Origin: Saccharothrix australiensis
GTDB lineage: Bacteria; Actinomycetota; Actinomycetes; Mycobacteriales; Pseudonocardiaceae
NCBI RefSeq assembly: GCF_003634935.1
Contig: NZ_RBXO01000001.1
Coordinates: 4,427,501 to 4,491,500 of the forward strand
Reading direction: 5' to 3'
DNA length: 64,000 bases
The position numbers and the translations under genes were made by a program. The notes under the pieces were generated by a model that worked only from the letters and a program-made list of their open reading frames with translations, was not told the origin of the DNA and did not search any database. Numbering within the stretch: the stretch's first letter is position 1; the number at the start of each line of letters is the position of its first letter. Of the stretch, positions 34,499-43,052 are shown piece by piece.

Positions 34499-35491
34499 TT
34501 GTCCAGCACGTGGCGGGCGATCGGCAGCCGCATCCTGACTCCCGGTGTCTCCAACGCGAAGCTCTCGGTGCGCGGTTTCCACGACAAGGGCCCCGCCGCG
34601 CGCGAGCTGCTGGAGACCGCGGGCCGTTCCTTCCTGCGCGGTTACGCGATCGCCGCCGAGGCGCGCACCCCCGACGAACCCGAACCGCGGCTGGAGCTGG
34701 TGCCCCGGCGGTTCCGCGGGTTCGCCTACGAGGGCGCCGCGATGGCGTTCGCGGTGCGCGACGCGCTCCCGTTCGGGCGCGGCGGGCGCACCGCGCGGTT
34801 CCTCGCCGGGAGCGCCGCCCGGCACAGCTACCTGGTGCACGTCGGGATCGGCTGGGCGATGGCCAGGGCGCCGAGGTTCCGCTGGTCCCGGTTGCTCCTC
34901 GCCGACCCCCTGCTGCGCTGGCTCGCGCTCGACGGGTACGGGTTCCACCAAGCGTACTTCCACACCCACCGGTACCTGCGCGGGCAACACCGCGACCAGC
35001 GCCTCCACTGGCCGCCCGACGGCCCGTCCCGGTACGCGGAGCGCGCCGTCGACCAGGGCGTCGGCCGAGCCGCGTGGTTCGTCGGCGGCGCCGACCCGGA
35101 GGTCGTGGCCGACCTGCTCGACTCGTTCCCGGAGCACCGCCGCGCCGACCTCTACAGCGGCGCGGGACTGGCCGCCACCTACGCGGGCGGCGCGGACGCG
35201 GCGGAGCTGCGGCTGCTGCGGTCCCGCGCCGGCGCGTGGCGGCCCGCCCTCGCGCAGGGCAGCGCGTTCGGCGCGACCGCGCGGGTGGCGGCGGGACTGG
35301 CCGACGAGCACACCGCCCTGGCGACCGGGGTCCTGTGTGGACGGACGCCGGAGGAGGCCGCGGCGCTGTGCGACCGGACGCGACCGCCGGCGACCGCCGA
35401 GGTGCCCGAGCACCCCGGCGTCCCCTCCTACGAGGTGTGGCGCGAGCGCATCGCCGCCGCCTTCGTGACCGACTCGGGGGTGACCGCGTGA
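34499..35491 (+). CDS. UNBL/DUF1702 enediyne warhead-cassette protein, copy 1
   Basis: 330 residues. The opening SSTWRAIGSRILTPG, then KLSVRGFHDKG, RRFRGFAYEGAAMAFAVRDA, GWAMARAPRFRW, LDGYGFHQAYFH, GVGRAAWFVGGADPE and DLYSGAGLAATYAGG are shared block by block with the second copy at 42072 and fit the DUF1702 family conserved with PKSE (E4 of the C-1027 nomenclature). Its biochemical role is not known. The TTG start at 34499 is set by AAGGGAG six bases upstream and by alignment with copy 2, which also uses TTG. The P450 gene overlaps its stop. Confidence 0.9.
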   Translation: MSSTWRAIGSRILTPGVSNAKLSVRGFHDKGPAARELLETAGRSFLRGYAIAAEARTPDEPEPRLELVPRRFRGFAYEGAAMAFAVRDALPFGRGGRTARFLAGSAARHSYLVHVGIGWAMARAPRFRWSRLLLADPLLRWLALDGYGFHQAYFHTHRYLRGQHRDQRLHWPPDGPSRYAERAVDQGVGRAAWFVGGADPEVVADLLDSFPEHRRADLYSGAGLAATYAGGADAAELRLLRSRAGAWRPALAQGSAFGATARVAAGLADEHTALATGVLCGRTPEEAAALCDRTRPPATAEVPEHPGVPSYEVWRERIAAAFVTDSGVTA

Positions 35492-36855
35492 CCGCGACCG
35501 ACCTGCCCCACGCGCGACCGGCGCTGCCCGGACCGCCGCGCAGCGCGACGCTGGGCCTGCTGGCCAGGATGGCGAAGGACCGCCTGTCGGTGATGACCTC
35601 GGTCACCCGTCGCTACGGCGACGCGGTCCGATTACGACTGGGCCCCAAGTCGCTGCACTTCTTCAACCACCCCGACCACGCCAAGCACGTGCTGGCCGAC
35701 AACAGCGCCAACTACCTCAAGGGCATCGGCCTGGTGCACGCCCGCCGCGCGCTCGGCGACGGCCTGCTCACCAGCGAGGGCGAGGTGTGGAAGGCGCAGC
35801 GCAAGACGATCCAGCCCGTGTTCACCGCCAAGCGGATCAACGGCAAGGCCGACGCGATCGCCCAGGAGGCGGCGGGCCTCGTGGCCAGGCTGCGCGAGCG
35901 CCGCGACGGCGCGCCGGTCGACATCAGCGCCGAGATGACCGGGCTGACCCTCGGCGTGCTGGGGCGCACCCTGCTCGACGCCGACCTCGGCGCGTTCGAG
36001 TCCATCGGCGAGTCGTTCGAGGCCGTCCAGGACCAGGCGATGTTCGAGATGATGACGCTGAGCGCGCTGCCCACCTGGGTGCCGCTGCCCAAGCAGCTGC
36101 GGTTCCGCCGCGCGCGGGCCGACCTGGACCGCATCGTCGCCCGCCTGGCCGCCGAGCGGGCCGCCAACCCGACCGCCGAGGGCGACGACGTCCTGTCCCG
36201 GCTGATCGAGGCGACCCGCCGCGAGGTCGACGCGCGGGCCGGGCGGCGGCGGATGCGCGACGAGATGGTGACGCTGCTGCTGGCCGGGCACGAGACCACC
36301 GCCAGCACGTTGAGCTGGACGTTCCACCTGCTCGACCGGCACCCGGAGGTGTGGGAGCGGCTGCACGCGGAGGCGGTGGAGGTGCTGGGCGACCGGCTGC
36401 CCACCTACGCCGACGTGCACCGGCTGAGGCAGACCACGATGGTGCTCCAGGAGGTCATGCGGCTGTACCCGCCGGTGTGGCTGCTGCCCCGGCTGGCCCG
36501 CGCGGAGGACGAGGTCGGCGGCTACCGCGTGGCCGCCGGCGCCGACGTCGTCATCTGCCCGTACACGCTGCACCGACACCCGGCGTTCTGGGACCGGCCG
36601 GAGGTGTTCGACCCGGACCGGTTCGACCCCGGCCGCGCGGCCGGCCGGCCCCGGTACGCCTACATCCCCTTCGGCGCGGGACCGCGGGTGTGCGTCGGCA
36701 GCGGCCTGGGCATGTTGGAGGCGACGATCGTCACCGCGTGCGTCGTGCGCGAACTGCGGCTCGCCACGGTGCCGGGCTACGACGTCCGGCCCGAGCCGAT
36801 GCTGACGCTGCGCGTGCGCGGCGGGCTGCCGATGACGGTGCGGTCCGCGGGGTGA
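35488..36855 (+). CDS. Cytochrome P450
   Basis: 455 residues from a GTG overlapping the UNBL stop (GTGA). I-helix LLLAGHETTASTLSW, K-helix EVMRLYPPVW (Glu-x-x-Arg), and the heme loop FGAGPRVCVGSGLG with the Cys ligand near residue 400 are all intact. The length and the PPVW(L)LPR region resemble CYP102/CYP4-like bacterial P450s rather than the shorter CYP105 type. Translational coupling to UNBL suggests it oxidises a warhead intermediate. No ferredoxin gene is visible in the window. Confidence 0.95.
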   Translation: MTATDLPHARPALPGPPRSATLGLLARMAKDRLSVMTSVTRRYGDAVRLRLGPKSLHFFNHPDHAKHVLADNSANYLKGIGLVHARRALGDGLLTSEGEVWKAQRKTIQPVFTAKRINGKADAIAQEAAGLVARLRERRDGAPVDISAEMTGLTLGVLGRTLLDADLGAFESIGESFEAVQDQAMFEMMTLSALPTWVPLPKQLRFRRARADLDRIVARLAAERAANPTAEGDDVLSRLIEATRREVDARAGRRRMRDEMVTLLLAGHETTASTLSWTFHLLDRHPEVWERLHAEAVEVLGDRLPTYADVHRLRQTTMVLQEVMRLYPPVWLLPRLARAEDEVGGYRVAAGADVVICPYTLHRHPAFWDRPEVFDPDRFDPGRAAGRPRYAYIPFGAGPRVCVGSGLGMLEATIVTACVVRELRLATVPGYDVRPEPMLTLRVRGGLPMTVRSAG

Positions 36856-36965
36856 GCGCCGGGCCGGCGACCACACCCCGACCGAATCGGGGAGTACCGC
36901 GACGGGCCGCCGGTCCGGGACGCTGTCCCCGACACCCCTGACGCCCGGTGGAGGAGCCGATTCCG

Positions 36966-38048
36966 ATGCTAGGAACACTGGTGCAGGCCGGTCTGCGCGG
37001 GCTGTCCACCGCGCAGGTGCGGCAAGTGCGGCCCGTCCGGTACGGCGCTGCCCGCGGCGACGTGGCCCGGATCTACCGGGAGCTCGAACGCGACTTCGGC
37101 GTGCTCGCGCCGCCGATCGCGCTGCACGCGCCCGCGCCCGACGTGCTGGCCGCGAGCTGGCTGATGCTGCGCGAGACGCTGCTGGTGCCCGGAGCGGTGC
37201 CCAGGGCGCTGAAGGAGGCGGTCAGCACCGCGGTGTCCGAGGGCAACAGCTGCCCGTTCTGCGTCGCCATGCACTCGTCGATGCTGAGCGACCTGGTCGG
37301 CCGCGGCGCGGTCGCGGACCCGGCGGCGCGGGCGGCCTCCGCCTGGGCCACCGCGAACGGCAGCCCCGACACGGGGGCCGGGCACCCGGTGCCGTTCCCG
37401 GTGGGGCACGCGCCCGAGATGGTCGGCACGGCGGTAATCCTGGAGTACCTCAACCGCATGGTGAACCTGTTCCTGGGCGAGCTGCCGCTGCCGCCGCACG
37501 TGCCGGCCGCGTCGATGACCGTGGTGCGCCGGGTGCTGGTTTGGCTGATCAAGTCGGCCGAGCGGCGGGGTCCGCGGCCGGGCGCGTCGCTCGACCTGCT
37601 GCCCGCCGCGCCGCTGCCCGAGGACCTGCGGTGGGCCGAGGGCAACCCGGCGATCGCCGAGGCGTACGCGCGCGGCGCCGCCGCGATCGACGGCGCGGGC
37701 CGCCGCTCGGTGCCGTCCGGGGTGCGGGAGTCGGTCCTGGCGCACCTGGCGCGGTGGGACGGCCGGCCGATGGGCCTGAGCCGCGCGTGGGTCGAGGAGG
37801 CGGTCGCGGCGCTGCCCGGCGACGAGCGCGCGGCCGGCCGCCTGGCCCTGCTCACGGCGCTGGCGTCCTACCAGGTCGACCAGTCGGTCGTCGACCGCTT
37901 CCGGGAGCGCCGGCCCGACGACCGCTCGCTGATCGACCTGACGTCGTGGGCGAGTTTGGCGGCGGCGCGGCGCGTGGGCGGGTGGATGCGCATCCGGGCC
38001 GAGGAGACCGACGCCGGTCCGACGGCGTCGACGTCGCGGTCCACGTGA
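36966..38048 (+). CDS. Large AhpD-like (carboxymuconolactone decarboxylase-fold) protein
   Basis: 360 residues, twice the usual AhpD length. The N-terminal half carries AVSTAVSEGNSCPFCVAMHSSML with Cys-Pro-Phe-Cys-x-x-x-His at about 93-100; the C-terminal half (about 215-350) has a second helical unit with SVLAHLARWDGRP and LLTALASYQVDQSVVDRFR but no Cys pair, as if a duplicated domain had lost its motif. The ATG at 36966 is chosen for GGAGGAG nine bases upstream; a GTG at 36948 is the alternative. It follows the P450 by 110 bp and is probably in the same transcript. Confidence 0.8.
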   Translation: MLGTLVQAGLRGLSTAQVRQVRPVRYGAARGDVARIYRELERDFGVLAPPIALHAPAPDVLAASWLMLRETLLVPGAVPRALKEAVSTAVSEGNSCPFCVAMHSSMLSDLVGRGAVADPAARAASAWATANGSPDTGAGHPVPFPVGHAPEMVGTAVILEYLNRMVNLFLGELPLPPHVPAASMTVVRRVLVWLIKSAERRGPRPGASLDLLPAAPLPEDLRWAEGNPAIAEAYARGAAAIDGAGRRSVPSGVRESVLAHLARWDGRPMGLSRAWVEEAVAALPGDERAAGRLALLTALASYQVDQSVVDRFRERRPDDRSLIDLTSWASLAAARRVGGWMRIRAEETDAGPTASTSRST

Positions 38049-38474
38049 GCGGTGGACCACCGGCCGCTCCGGGACGCACTGTCCGGGGCCGCCGCCGTGC
38101 CGTCACGGGGCTCGCCGTGGCGTCCGCGATCGCCGCGCCGAGCGGGAACTTCCGGTCGAGCCCGCCTGCCAGGTAGTCGCAATCGCCTGGGGCCCAACGG
38201 ACTCACGACTTCCCGGCACCCGGATGGGCGATGCGCCCTCATGTCGGGCGGAGGACACTGACCCTGCCGGCGAGGCAGTACCAGGCGGTATCCGCGGCGA
38301 GTCGCACTCGTGTCGCCTGTCGTCCTGCCGAGTTCGCCCCCACACCGCCGAACTCCTCGACGTGTGCGCTTCTTCGCGCGCCGGAAGCACCACACCCGAT
38401 GGCCGGCGCGGAACGACTACGGCGCGCCATCGCCCTCCGCCTATCCGCCACAGGAGAGGAACAGGTCCCGCACC
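38049..38474. other. 426-bp non-coding region
   Basis: Separates the AhpD-like gene from the lectin gene on the same strand. No gene or strong hairpin was seen. It should hold the lectin promoter. Confidence 0.4.
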
Positions 38475-39173
38475 ATGCGAATCCAGCGGATCGTGACGGG
38501 AGTGGCCGTCGTGGTCGCCGCCGCGCTGGCCTTCCCGAGCGCCGGGGTGGCCGACACCCCCGTCAAGCACGATGTCGACGCCTCCGCGGCGGCCGACCGG
38601 GCGGCGCCGTCCCGGCACCGGATCATCGCGGACACCGGACCACGCCCGGCCGGACTGCCCAGCGCCGCCGGCGACCGCGGGGTCATACCCCCGAACCTCT
38701 CGGCCGACGTCTCGGCCGCCCTCGACGGGCCGTTCTACATCGTCAACAAGGGCACCGGCCGCTGCCTCGACGCCCATTACAACGAGGGTGGCGGCAACGG
38801 CAACCGGGTCGGGCTCTGGGACTGCAACGGCGGCATCACGGAGAAGTGGTACGTCTACAACAACGGCAACACCGGCAACTACTGGATGAAGATCATCAAC
38901 GCCCGCAGCGGCCGCTCCCTCGACTACCCGGCCTCGTCCGGTGGCGCGAACGGCTGGCAGTACATCCTGTGGGACTACTACCCCAGCACCGGCCAGCAGT
39001 ACTGGCCGTTCTGGCGCAGCGACACCTCCGACTACGAGATCTCCGTGCTGCTCGGCGGTGGCGCCAACGTGATGGACGCCTTCGCGTCCGACGGTGGCGG
39101 CAACGGCAACCGGGTCGGCAACTGGTCGATCACCTACTCCCCGCTGCAACGGTGGACCTTCCACAGCGCGTGA
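38475..39173 (+). CDS. Secreted ricin-B-type lectin domain protein
   Basis: 232 residues. A Sec signal peptide (MRIQRIVTGVAVVVAAALAF, cleavage after AGVA near 26) is followed by a linker and a beta-trefoil lectin domain from about 85: FYIVNKGTGRCLDAHYNEGG, VGLWDCNGG, EKWYVYNN, and a last repeat VMDAFASDGGGNGNRVGNW. The QxW marks of the ricin fold are partly kept (EKWYVY, QYWPFW, QRWTFH). It should bind carbohydrate outside the cell. It has no obvious link to enediyne synthesis. Confidence 0.85.
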   Translation: MRIQRIVTGVAVVVAAALAFPSAGVADTPVKHDVDASAAADRAAPSRHRIIADTGPRPAGLPSAAGDRGVIPPNLSADVSAALDGPFYIVNKGTGRCLDAHYNEGGGNGNRVGLWDCNGGITEKWYVYNNGNTGNYWMKIINARSGRSLDYPASSGGANGWQYILWDYYPSTGQQYWPFWRSDTSDYEISVLLGGGANVMDAFASDGGGNGNRVGNWSITYSPLQRWTFHSA

Positions 39174-39183
39174 CGCCTGCTCG

Positions 39184-39205
39184 CCCCGCCGGCCGGCCGG
39201 CGGGG
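39184..39205. terminator. Perfect 22-bp palindrome, candidate bidirectional terminator
   Basis: Bases 39184-39194 are the reverse complement of 39195-39205; a second 16-bp palindrome follows at 39208-39223. Both lie between the convergent lectin (ends 39173) and amidase (ends 39225) genes. Confidence 0.65.
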
Positions 39206-39224
39206 ATCGCGCACGCGTGCGCGG

Positions 39225-40826
39225 TCAGGTCAGTGGTGGCGTGCTCGCCGGTGGCCTGCGGTGGTGCGTCGCCTGCTCGTAGTCGAACCCGAAGCCCAGC
39301 AGCACCGGCTCGCTGAACGGCGCGCCCAGCAGCTCGACGCCCACCGGCAGGCCGTCCGGGGTGAAGCCCGCCGGCACGGTCAGGGCCGGGTACCCGGTGT
39401 TGGCGGCGAGGGCGCAGGACCTGCCTCCCGACTGCGGTTGGCCGATCAGCGGCGCCTGCCGCGGGACGGTCGGGTAGACCAGCGCGTCGAGGTCGTGGTC
39501 CGCCAGGAGCGCCTTCAGCAGTTGTCGCGCCTCCGCCCGGCGGGCCAACCGCTGGTGGTACTCGTCCTGCGGGCCGGTCGAGCGACCGAGCCTGGCCCTG
39601 AGCCGCTCCAGCACGGTCGGGGTGACCTGGCCGGAGGCGACGATGTCGGCCAGCGTCACCCGGTCCGCCGGCGGCTCCAGCCGGGCCAGGGAGGGCGGGA
39701 ACCGGGAGCCCGGCGCCGCGAGGTAGCGGTCGAGGTCGCGCTCGTGCTCGTCGAGGATCACCCAGGAGGCGTCCACGGCCGCCATGAGGGCCGGTTGCGG
39801 CGGCAGGTCCACGACGGTCGCGCCCTGCGCCGCCATGTCCGCGGTGGCGGCCCGGACCAGCTCGGTCGTCGGCTGCTCCGGGGCGGTGGCGCCGAGGTAG
39901 TCGGTGAGCACGCCGATACGGGCACCGGCCAACGCGGTGTCGCGCAGCGCGGTGGTGTAGGTGGGCGGTGTCCGCCCGATGGCCGCCTCGGTGGACGGGT
40001 CGTCGGGGTCGTACCCGACGGTGGCGTCCAGGACGAGCGCGACGTCGCGGACCGACTTGGCGATGGGCCCGCCGGTGTCCTGGGTCTCCGACAGCGGCGC
40101 GATCCCGTCGCGGCTGGACAGCCCGAGGCTGGGCCGCAACCCGACCAGGCCGTTGTGCGCCGCCGGGTTCCGGATGGAGCCGCAGGTGTCCGAGCCCAGG
40201 CCGACCGCGCCGAACGCGGCGGCGAGCCCGGCGGCCGTGCCGCCGCTGGACCCGCCCGGGTAGCGGGCCTGGTCGTAGGGGTTGCGGGTCTGCCCGCCCA
40301 GCGAGCTGATCGTCTCGATACCGCTGGCGAACTCGTGCAGGTTGGTCTTGGCGACGACGATCGCGCCCGCCTCGCGCAGCCGCGCCACCTGCTCGGCGTC
40401 GTCGGCGGTGCGCCAGTGCCGCAGCGCCAGCGAGCCGTTCGACGTGGGCATGTCCCCGGTGTCGTAGTTGTCCTTGACCAGGATCGGGATGCCGTGCAGC
40501 GGACCGCGGACGTGGCCGCGCCGGCGTTCGGCGTCGAGCCGGGCGGCGACGGCGATCGCGTCGGGGTCCTCGCGGATGACGGCGTTGACACCCGGCTGGT
40601 CGGCGTAGGACCGCTCGAATGCCTCGATGCGCGCCCGGTACGCCTCGACCAGCCCGACGGAGGTCACCCGGCCGTCGGCCAGCAGTTCACCCAGCCTCGT
40701 GGCATCCGCGTCGACCACCCACCGAGCCACCCGATCCCCGGCCGCACTCACGGGAACGGCAGCCGTGGACAGGAGAACGAGCCCCGCCGCAAGCGCGGCC
40801 ACCCGCTTGCCCGGTCGTCCCGCCAT
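39225..40826 (-). CDS. Secreted amidase (amidase-signature family)
   Basis: 533 residues. An N-terminal signal peptide (VAALAAGLVLLSTAAVPVSA) precedes the catalytic domain. Amidase-signature triad elements: PILVKDNYDTGD (Lys), YPGGSSGGTAAGLAA (cis-Ser) and GSDTCGSIRNPAAHNGLVG (nucleophile Ser). The C-terminal PALTVPAGFTPDGLPVGVELLG is typical of the family. It hydrolyses amides outside the cytoplasm; the substrate is unknown. It is monocistronic, and its promoter side is next to the tandem palindromic repeats at 40978-41221. Confidence 0.92.
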   Translation of the reverse strand: MAGRPGKRVAALAAGLVLLSTAAVPVSAAGDRVARWVVDADATRLGELLADGRVTSVGLVEAYRARIEAFERSYADQPGVNAVIREDPDAIAVAARLDAERRRGHVRGPLHGIPILVKDNYDTGDMPTSNGSLALRHWRTADDAEQVARLREAGAIVVAKTNLHEFASGIETISSLGGQTRNPYDQARYPGGSSGGTAAGLAAAFGAVGLGSDTCGSIRNPAAHNGLVGLRPSLGLSSRDGIAPLSETQDTGGPIAKSVRDVALVLDATVGYDPDDPSTEAAIGRTPPTYTTALRDTALAGARIGVLTDYLGATAPEQPTTELVRAATADMAAQGATVVDLPPQPALMAAVDASWVILDEHERDLDRYLAAPGSRFPPSLARLEPPADRVTLADIVASGQVTPTVLERLRARLGRSTGPQDEYHQRLARRAEARQLLKALLADHDLDALVYPTVPRQAPLIGQPQSGGRSCALAANTGYPALTVPAGFTPDGLPVGVELLGAPFSEPVLLGFGFDYEQATHHRRPPASTPPLT

Positions 40827-40977
40827 GACCCCTCCCTCACCACCGCCATCCCGATTCTCGCCCGCGACACACCACGACGACTATCCGGCAAAAGACTTCA
40901 GCCAGCCCTCTCTCGCCCCGCTCCCCCACTCGCTTCCGCTCGCTCCGCTCCCCCACTCGCTCCGCTCGCACGCGAGG

Positions 40978-41221
40978 CCGCGTCGGTGGTTCACGGCGCG
41001 AGGTTTGCCGATCACGCTTTTCGATCGGCGAACCTCGCCCCGTGAGCCGCCGACCACCAGGCGGCCGAGCCGCCCGACGGAGTCGGGCCATTAGACACAG
41101 CCGCGTCGGTGGTTCACCGCGCGGTTCTTGCCGATCACGCTTTTCGATCGGCGAACCTCGCCCCGTGAGCCGCCGACTCCCAGGCGGCCGAGCCGCCTGA
41201 CGGAGTCGGGCCATTGGACAC
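40978..41221 (+). repeat. Two tandem copies of a ~121-bp palindromic repeat
   Basis: Copies at 40978-41098 and 41101-41221 (period 123 bp) differ at only a few positions. Each contains CGTCGGTGGTTCAC at the left, hairpin GCCGATC-ACGCTTTTC-GATCGGC, CGAACCTCGCCCCGTGAG, hairpin GGCGGC-CGA-GCCGCC, and GAGTCGGGCCATT-GACAC at the right. Related copies lie at 17991-18118 (inverted) and 12775-12833 (partial). The right copy overlaps the AraC gene and encodes its last about 27 codons and stop. Confidence 0.9.
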
Positions 41222-41959
41222 CGTCGAGCCAATCACACAATCCAGTTCGGGCAGCGCCAGCAGGATCGGCAGGTCCAGCAGGCGGGACAGCCGCGTCTCG
41301 ATGTCCGCCTCGGCGGTCCGGCCGGCCCGCACCGTGATCGACTCGGCGGCGCCGATGAGCAGCGGACGGCGCTTCGACGGCTGCGGGTCGAGGTCGTGGA
41401 CCGCCACCACGGCGGCCCGGATGAACCACTGCCCCTCCGGCACCGAGTCCAACCGGTACGGCCCCGCGCCGTCCCGGATGTCGCACGCGCTCGGGAGCCC
41501 TTGCGCGATCGGGTCTTTGAACGCGCCCACGTACACCCGCACGGGCGTCCCGGTGTCCGGCACGTCGACCCAACCGCACACCGCGCCGCCCTGGTGCGCC
41601 CGCGCCGGTCCGGGGAACGCCGACAGCGACAGGACGCCCTCGCCGGACAGCGCGCGGTAGCGGGCCGGTGAGACGCCGACGCTGCGGGTGAAGCGGCTGG
41701 TGAACGTGCCCAGGCTGTTGTAGCCCACCATGTACGAGATCTCCGTGACGCTCAGCGAGGTCTCCAGCAGCAGCTGCTTGGCCTTGCTGAGCCGGATCGC
41801 GGTGAGGAACCGCCCCGGCGAGGTGCCCGTCAGCGTCCGGAACACCCTGGAGAAGTAGAACTTGCTCAGTATCGCGGTGTCCGCCATGTCGGCCAGCGAG
41901 AGCGGCTCGTCGTAGCGGCTCCACATGGTATCGATCGCACGTTCTACCGCATCCTGCAC
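41135..41959 (-). CDS. AraC-family regulator with C-terminal beta-domain, copy 1
   Basis: 274 residues from GTG 41959 (GGAGGGG five bases upstream). The DNA-binding domain is at the N terminus: LSLADMADTAILSKFYFSRVFRTLTG and LSVTEISYMVGYNSLGTFTSRFTRSVGVSPARYR are the two AraC helix-turn-helix units. The following 150 residues (GPYRLDSVPEGQWFIRAAVVAV, ITVRAGRTAEADIETRL) look like a beta-sandwich; the same layout is found in the regulator at 63420. HTH-first order is unusual for AraC proteins. The last roughly 27 residues (from SNGPTPSGGSAAWE on) are encoded by a genomic repeat. It lies next to UNBL copy 2. Confidence 0.85.
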   Translation of the reverse strand: MQDAVERAIDTMWSRYDEPLSLADMADTAILSKFYFSRVFRTLTGTSPGRFLTAIRLSKAKQLLLETSLSVTEISYMVGYNSLGTFTSRFTRSVGVSPARYRALSGEGVLSLSAFPGPARAHQGGAVCGWVDVPDTGTPVRVYVGAFKDPIAQGLPSACDIRDGAGPYRLDSVPEGQWFIRAAVVAVHDLDPQPSKRRPLLIGAAESITVRAGRTAEADIETRLSRLLDLPILLALPELDCVIGSTVSNGPTPSGGSAAWESAAHGARFADRKA

Positions 41960-42071
41960 GACAGCCCCTCCATTCCACTCGCTCCAGCCTCGGCGGTGCG
42001 CCACCCGGCACCGCCCCCACGCCCCTCGGCGGCCCGAACGCCCCGGTGCCCCGTGCCGTGCCCGGCCACGG

Positions 42072-43052
42072 TCAGGCACGTCCCCGCGCGCGGAACTCGT
42101 CCGCCACGCGCCTGCGCCACACCTCGTAGGCGGGCACGTCTCCCTCCACCGGGCCGCTGGGCTGGTGGCGGACGCTGACGTCGGACGCCTCGGCCACCCC
42201 CATCCCGCAGAAGACCCGGCTCGCGATCTCGTTGTGCGGCACGACGAGCCCGGCCCGCACCCGCGCGGTGGCCGCGAACGCGCACGCCTGGGCGACGACC
42301 GGCAGGTGTTCGCCCGCGCGGTCCCGGAACACCGCCAGCTCGCGCTCGTCACCGCCGCCCGCGTAGGTCGCGGCGAGCCCTGCGCCGCTGTACAGGTCGG
42401 AGTGCCGCTCCGCCGGGAAGCTCTCGATCGTGTCGGCCACGACGTTCGGGTCCGTGCCGCCGACGAACCACAGGGCGCGGCCGATACCCTGGTCGATCGC
42501 GCGGCCGATGTAGGTCTGCGGGTAGTCCGCGGGCCACGGGAACGAGGGCTCCCGGTAGTGCGCGTGGACGTACTTGTCCGGGTGGAAGTACGCCTGGTGG
42601 AAGCCGTAGCCGTCCAGGACGAGCCACCGCAGCAGGTGGTCCGACAGGCTCGCGGTCACGGCGGGCCAGCGGAAGCGCGGCACCCGCGCCAGCGCCCAGC
42701 CCACGCCCACGTAGGCCATATAGATGTGCTTGTCGGCGCGCCCGGTGAGGAATTCGGCCACGCTCCGCCGGCTGCCGAACGGCAGCCCGTCGCGGACGGC
42801 GAACCCCATCGCCGCGCCCTCGTAGGCGAATCCCTTGAAGCGGACCGGTAATTCCTCCAGCCGCTCCTCCACTTCCAGCGGGTGGCGCGACTCGGCCGCG
42901 TAGCCGTAACCGGTCAGGAACATCCGGCCGACCGTTTCGAGCATCTCGGTCGATTCCGGCGACTTCTCGTGGAAACCGCGGACGGCCACCGAGGTCTCGG
43001 ACATCGCGGGGGTGAGGATGCGGCGCCGCAGCGCCCGGTACATGCTGCTCAA
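42072..43052 (-). CDS. UNBL/DUF1702 enediyne warhead-cassette protein, copy 2
   Basis: 326 residues. It shares the blocks RRRILTPAMSE, VAVRGFHEKSP, VRFKGFAYEGAAMGFAVRDG, GWALARVPRFRW, LDGYGFHQAYFHPDKY, GIGRALWFVGGTDPN and DLYSGAGLAATYAGGGDE with copy 1 at 34499. The start is a TTG at 43052 with GGAG eight bases upstream; the alternative internal ATG three codons later has no better site. It is monocistronic on the minus strand with an AraC gene downstream and a 700-bp leader region. Function in warhead formation is inferred from cassette conservation only. Confidence 0.9.
   Translation of the reverse strand: MSSMYRALRRRILTPAMSETSVAVRGFHEKSPESTEMLETVGRMFLTGYGYAAESRHPLEVEERLEELPVRFKGFAYEGAAMGFAVRDGLPFGSRRSVAEFLTGRADKHIYMAYVGVGWALARVPRFRWPAVTASLSDHLLRWLVLDGYGFHQAYFHPDKYVHAHYREPSFPWPADYPQTYIGRAIDQGIGRALWFVGGTDPNVVADTIESFPAERHSDLYSGAGLAATYAGGGDERELAVFRDRAGEHLPVVAQACAFAATARVRAGLVVPHNEIASRVFCGMGVAEASDVSVRHQPSGPVEGDVPAYEVWRRRVADEFRARGRA

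Noticed and set aside
40978..41221. Insertion sequence
   Set aside because: The repeats are only about 120 bp and contain no transposase; no target-site duplication was seen.
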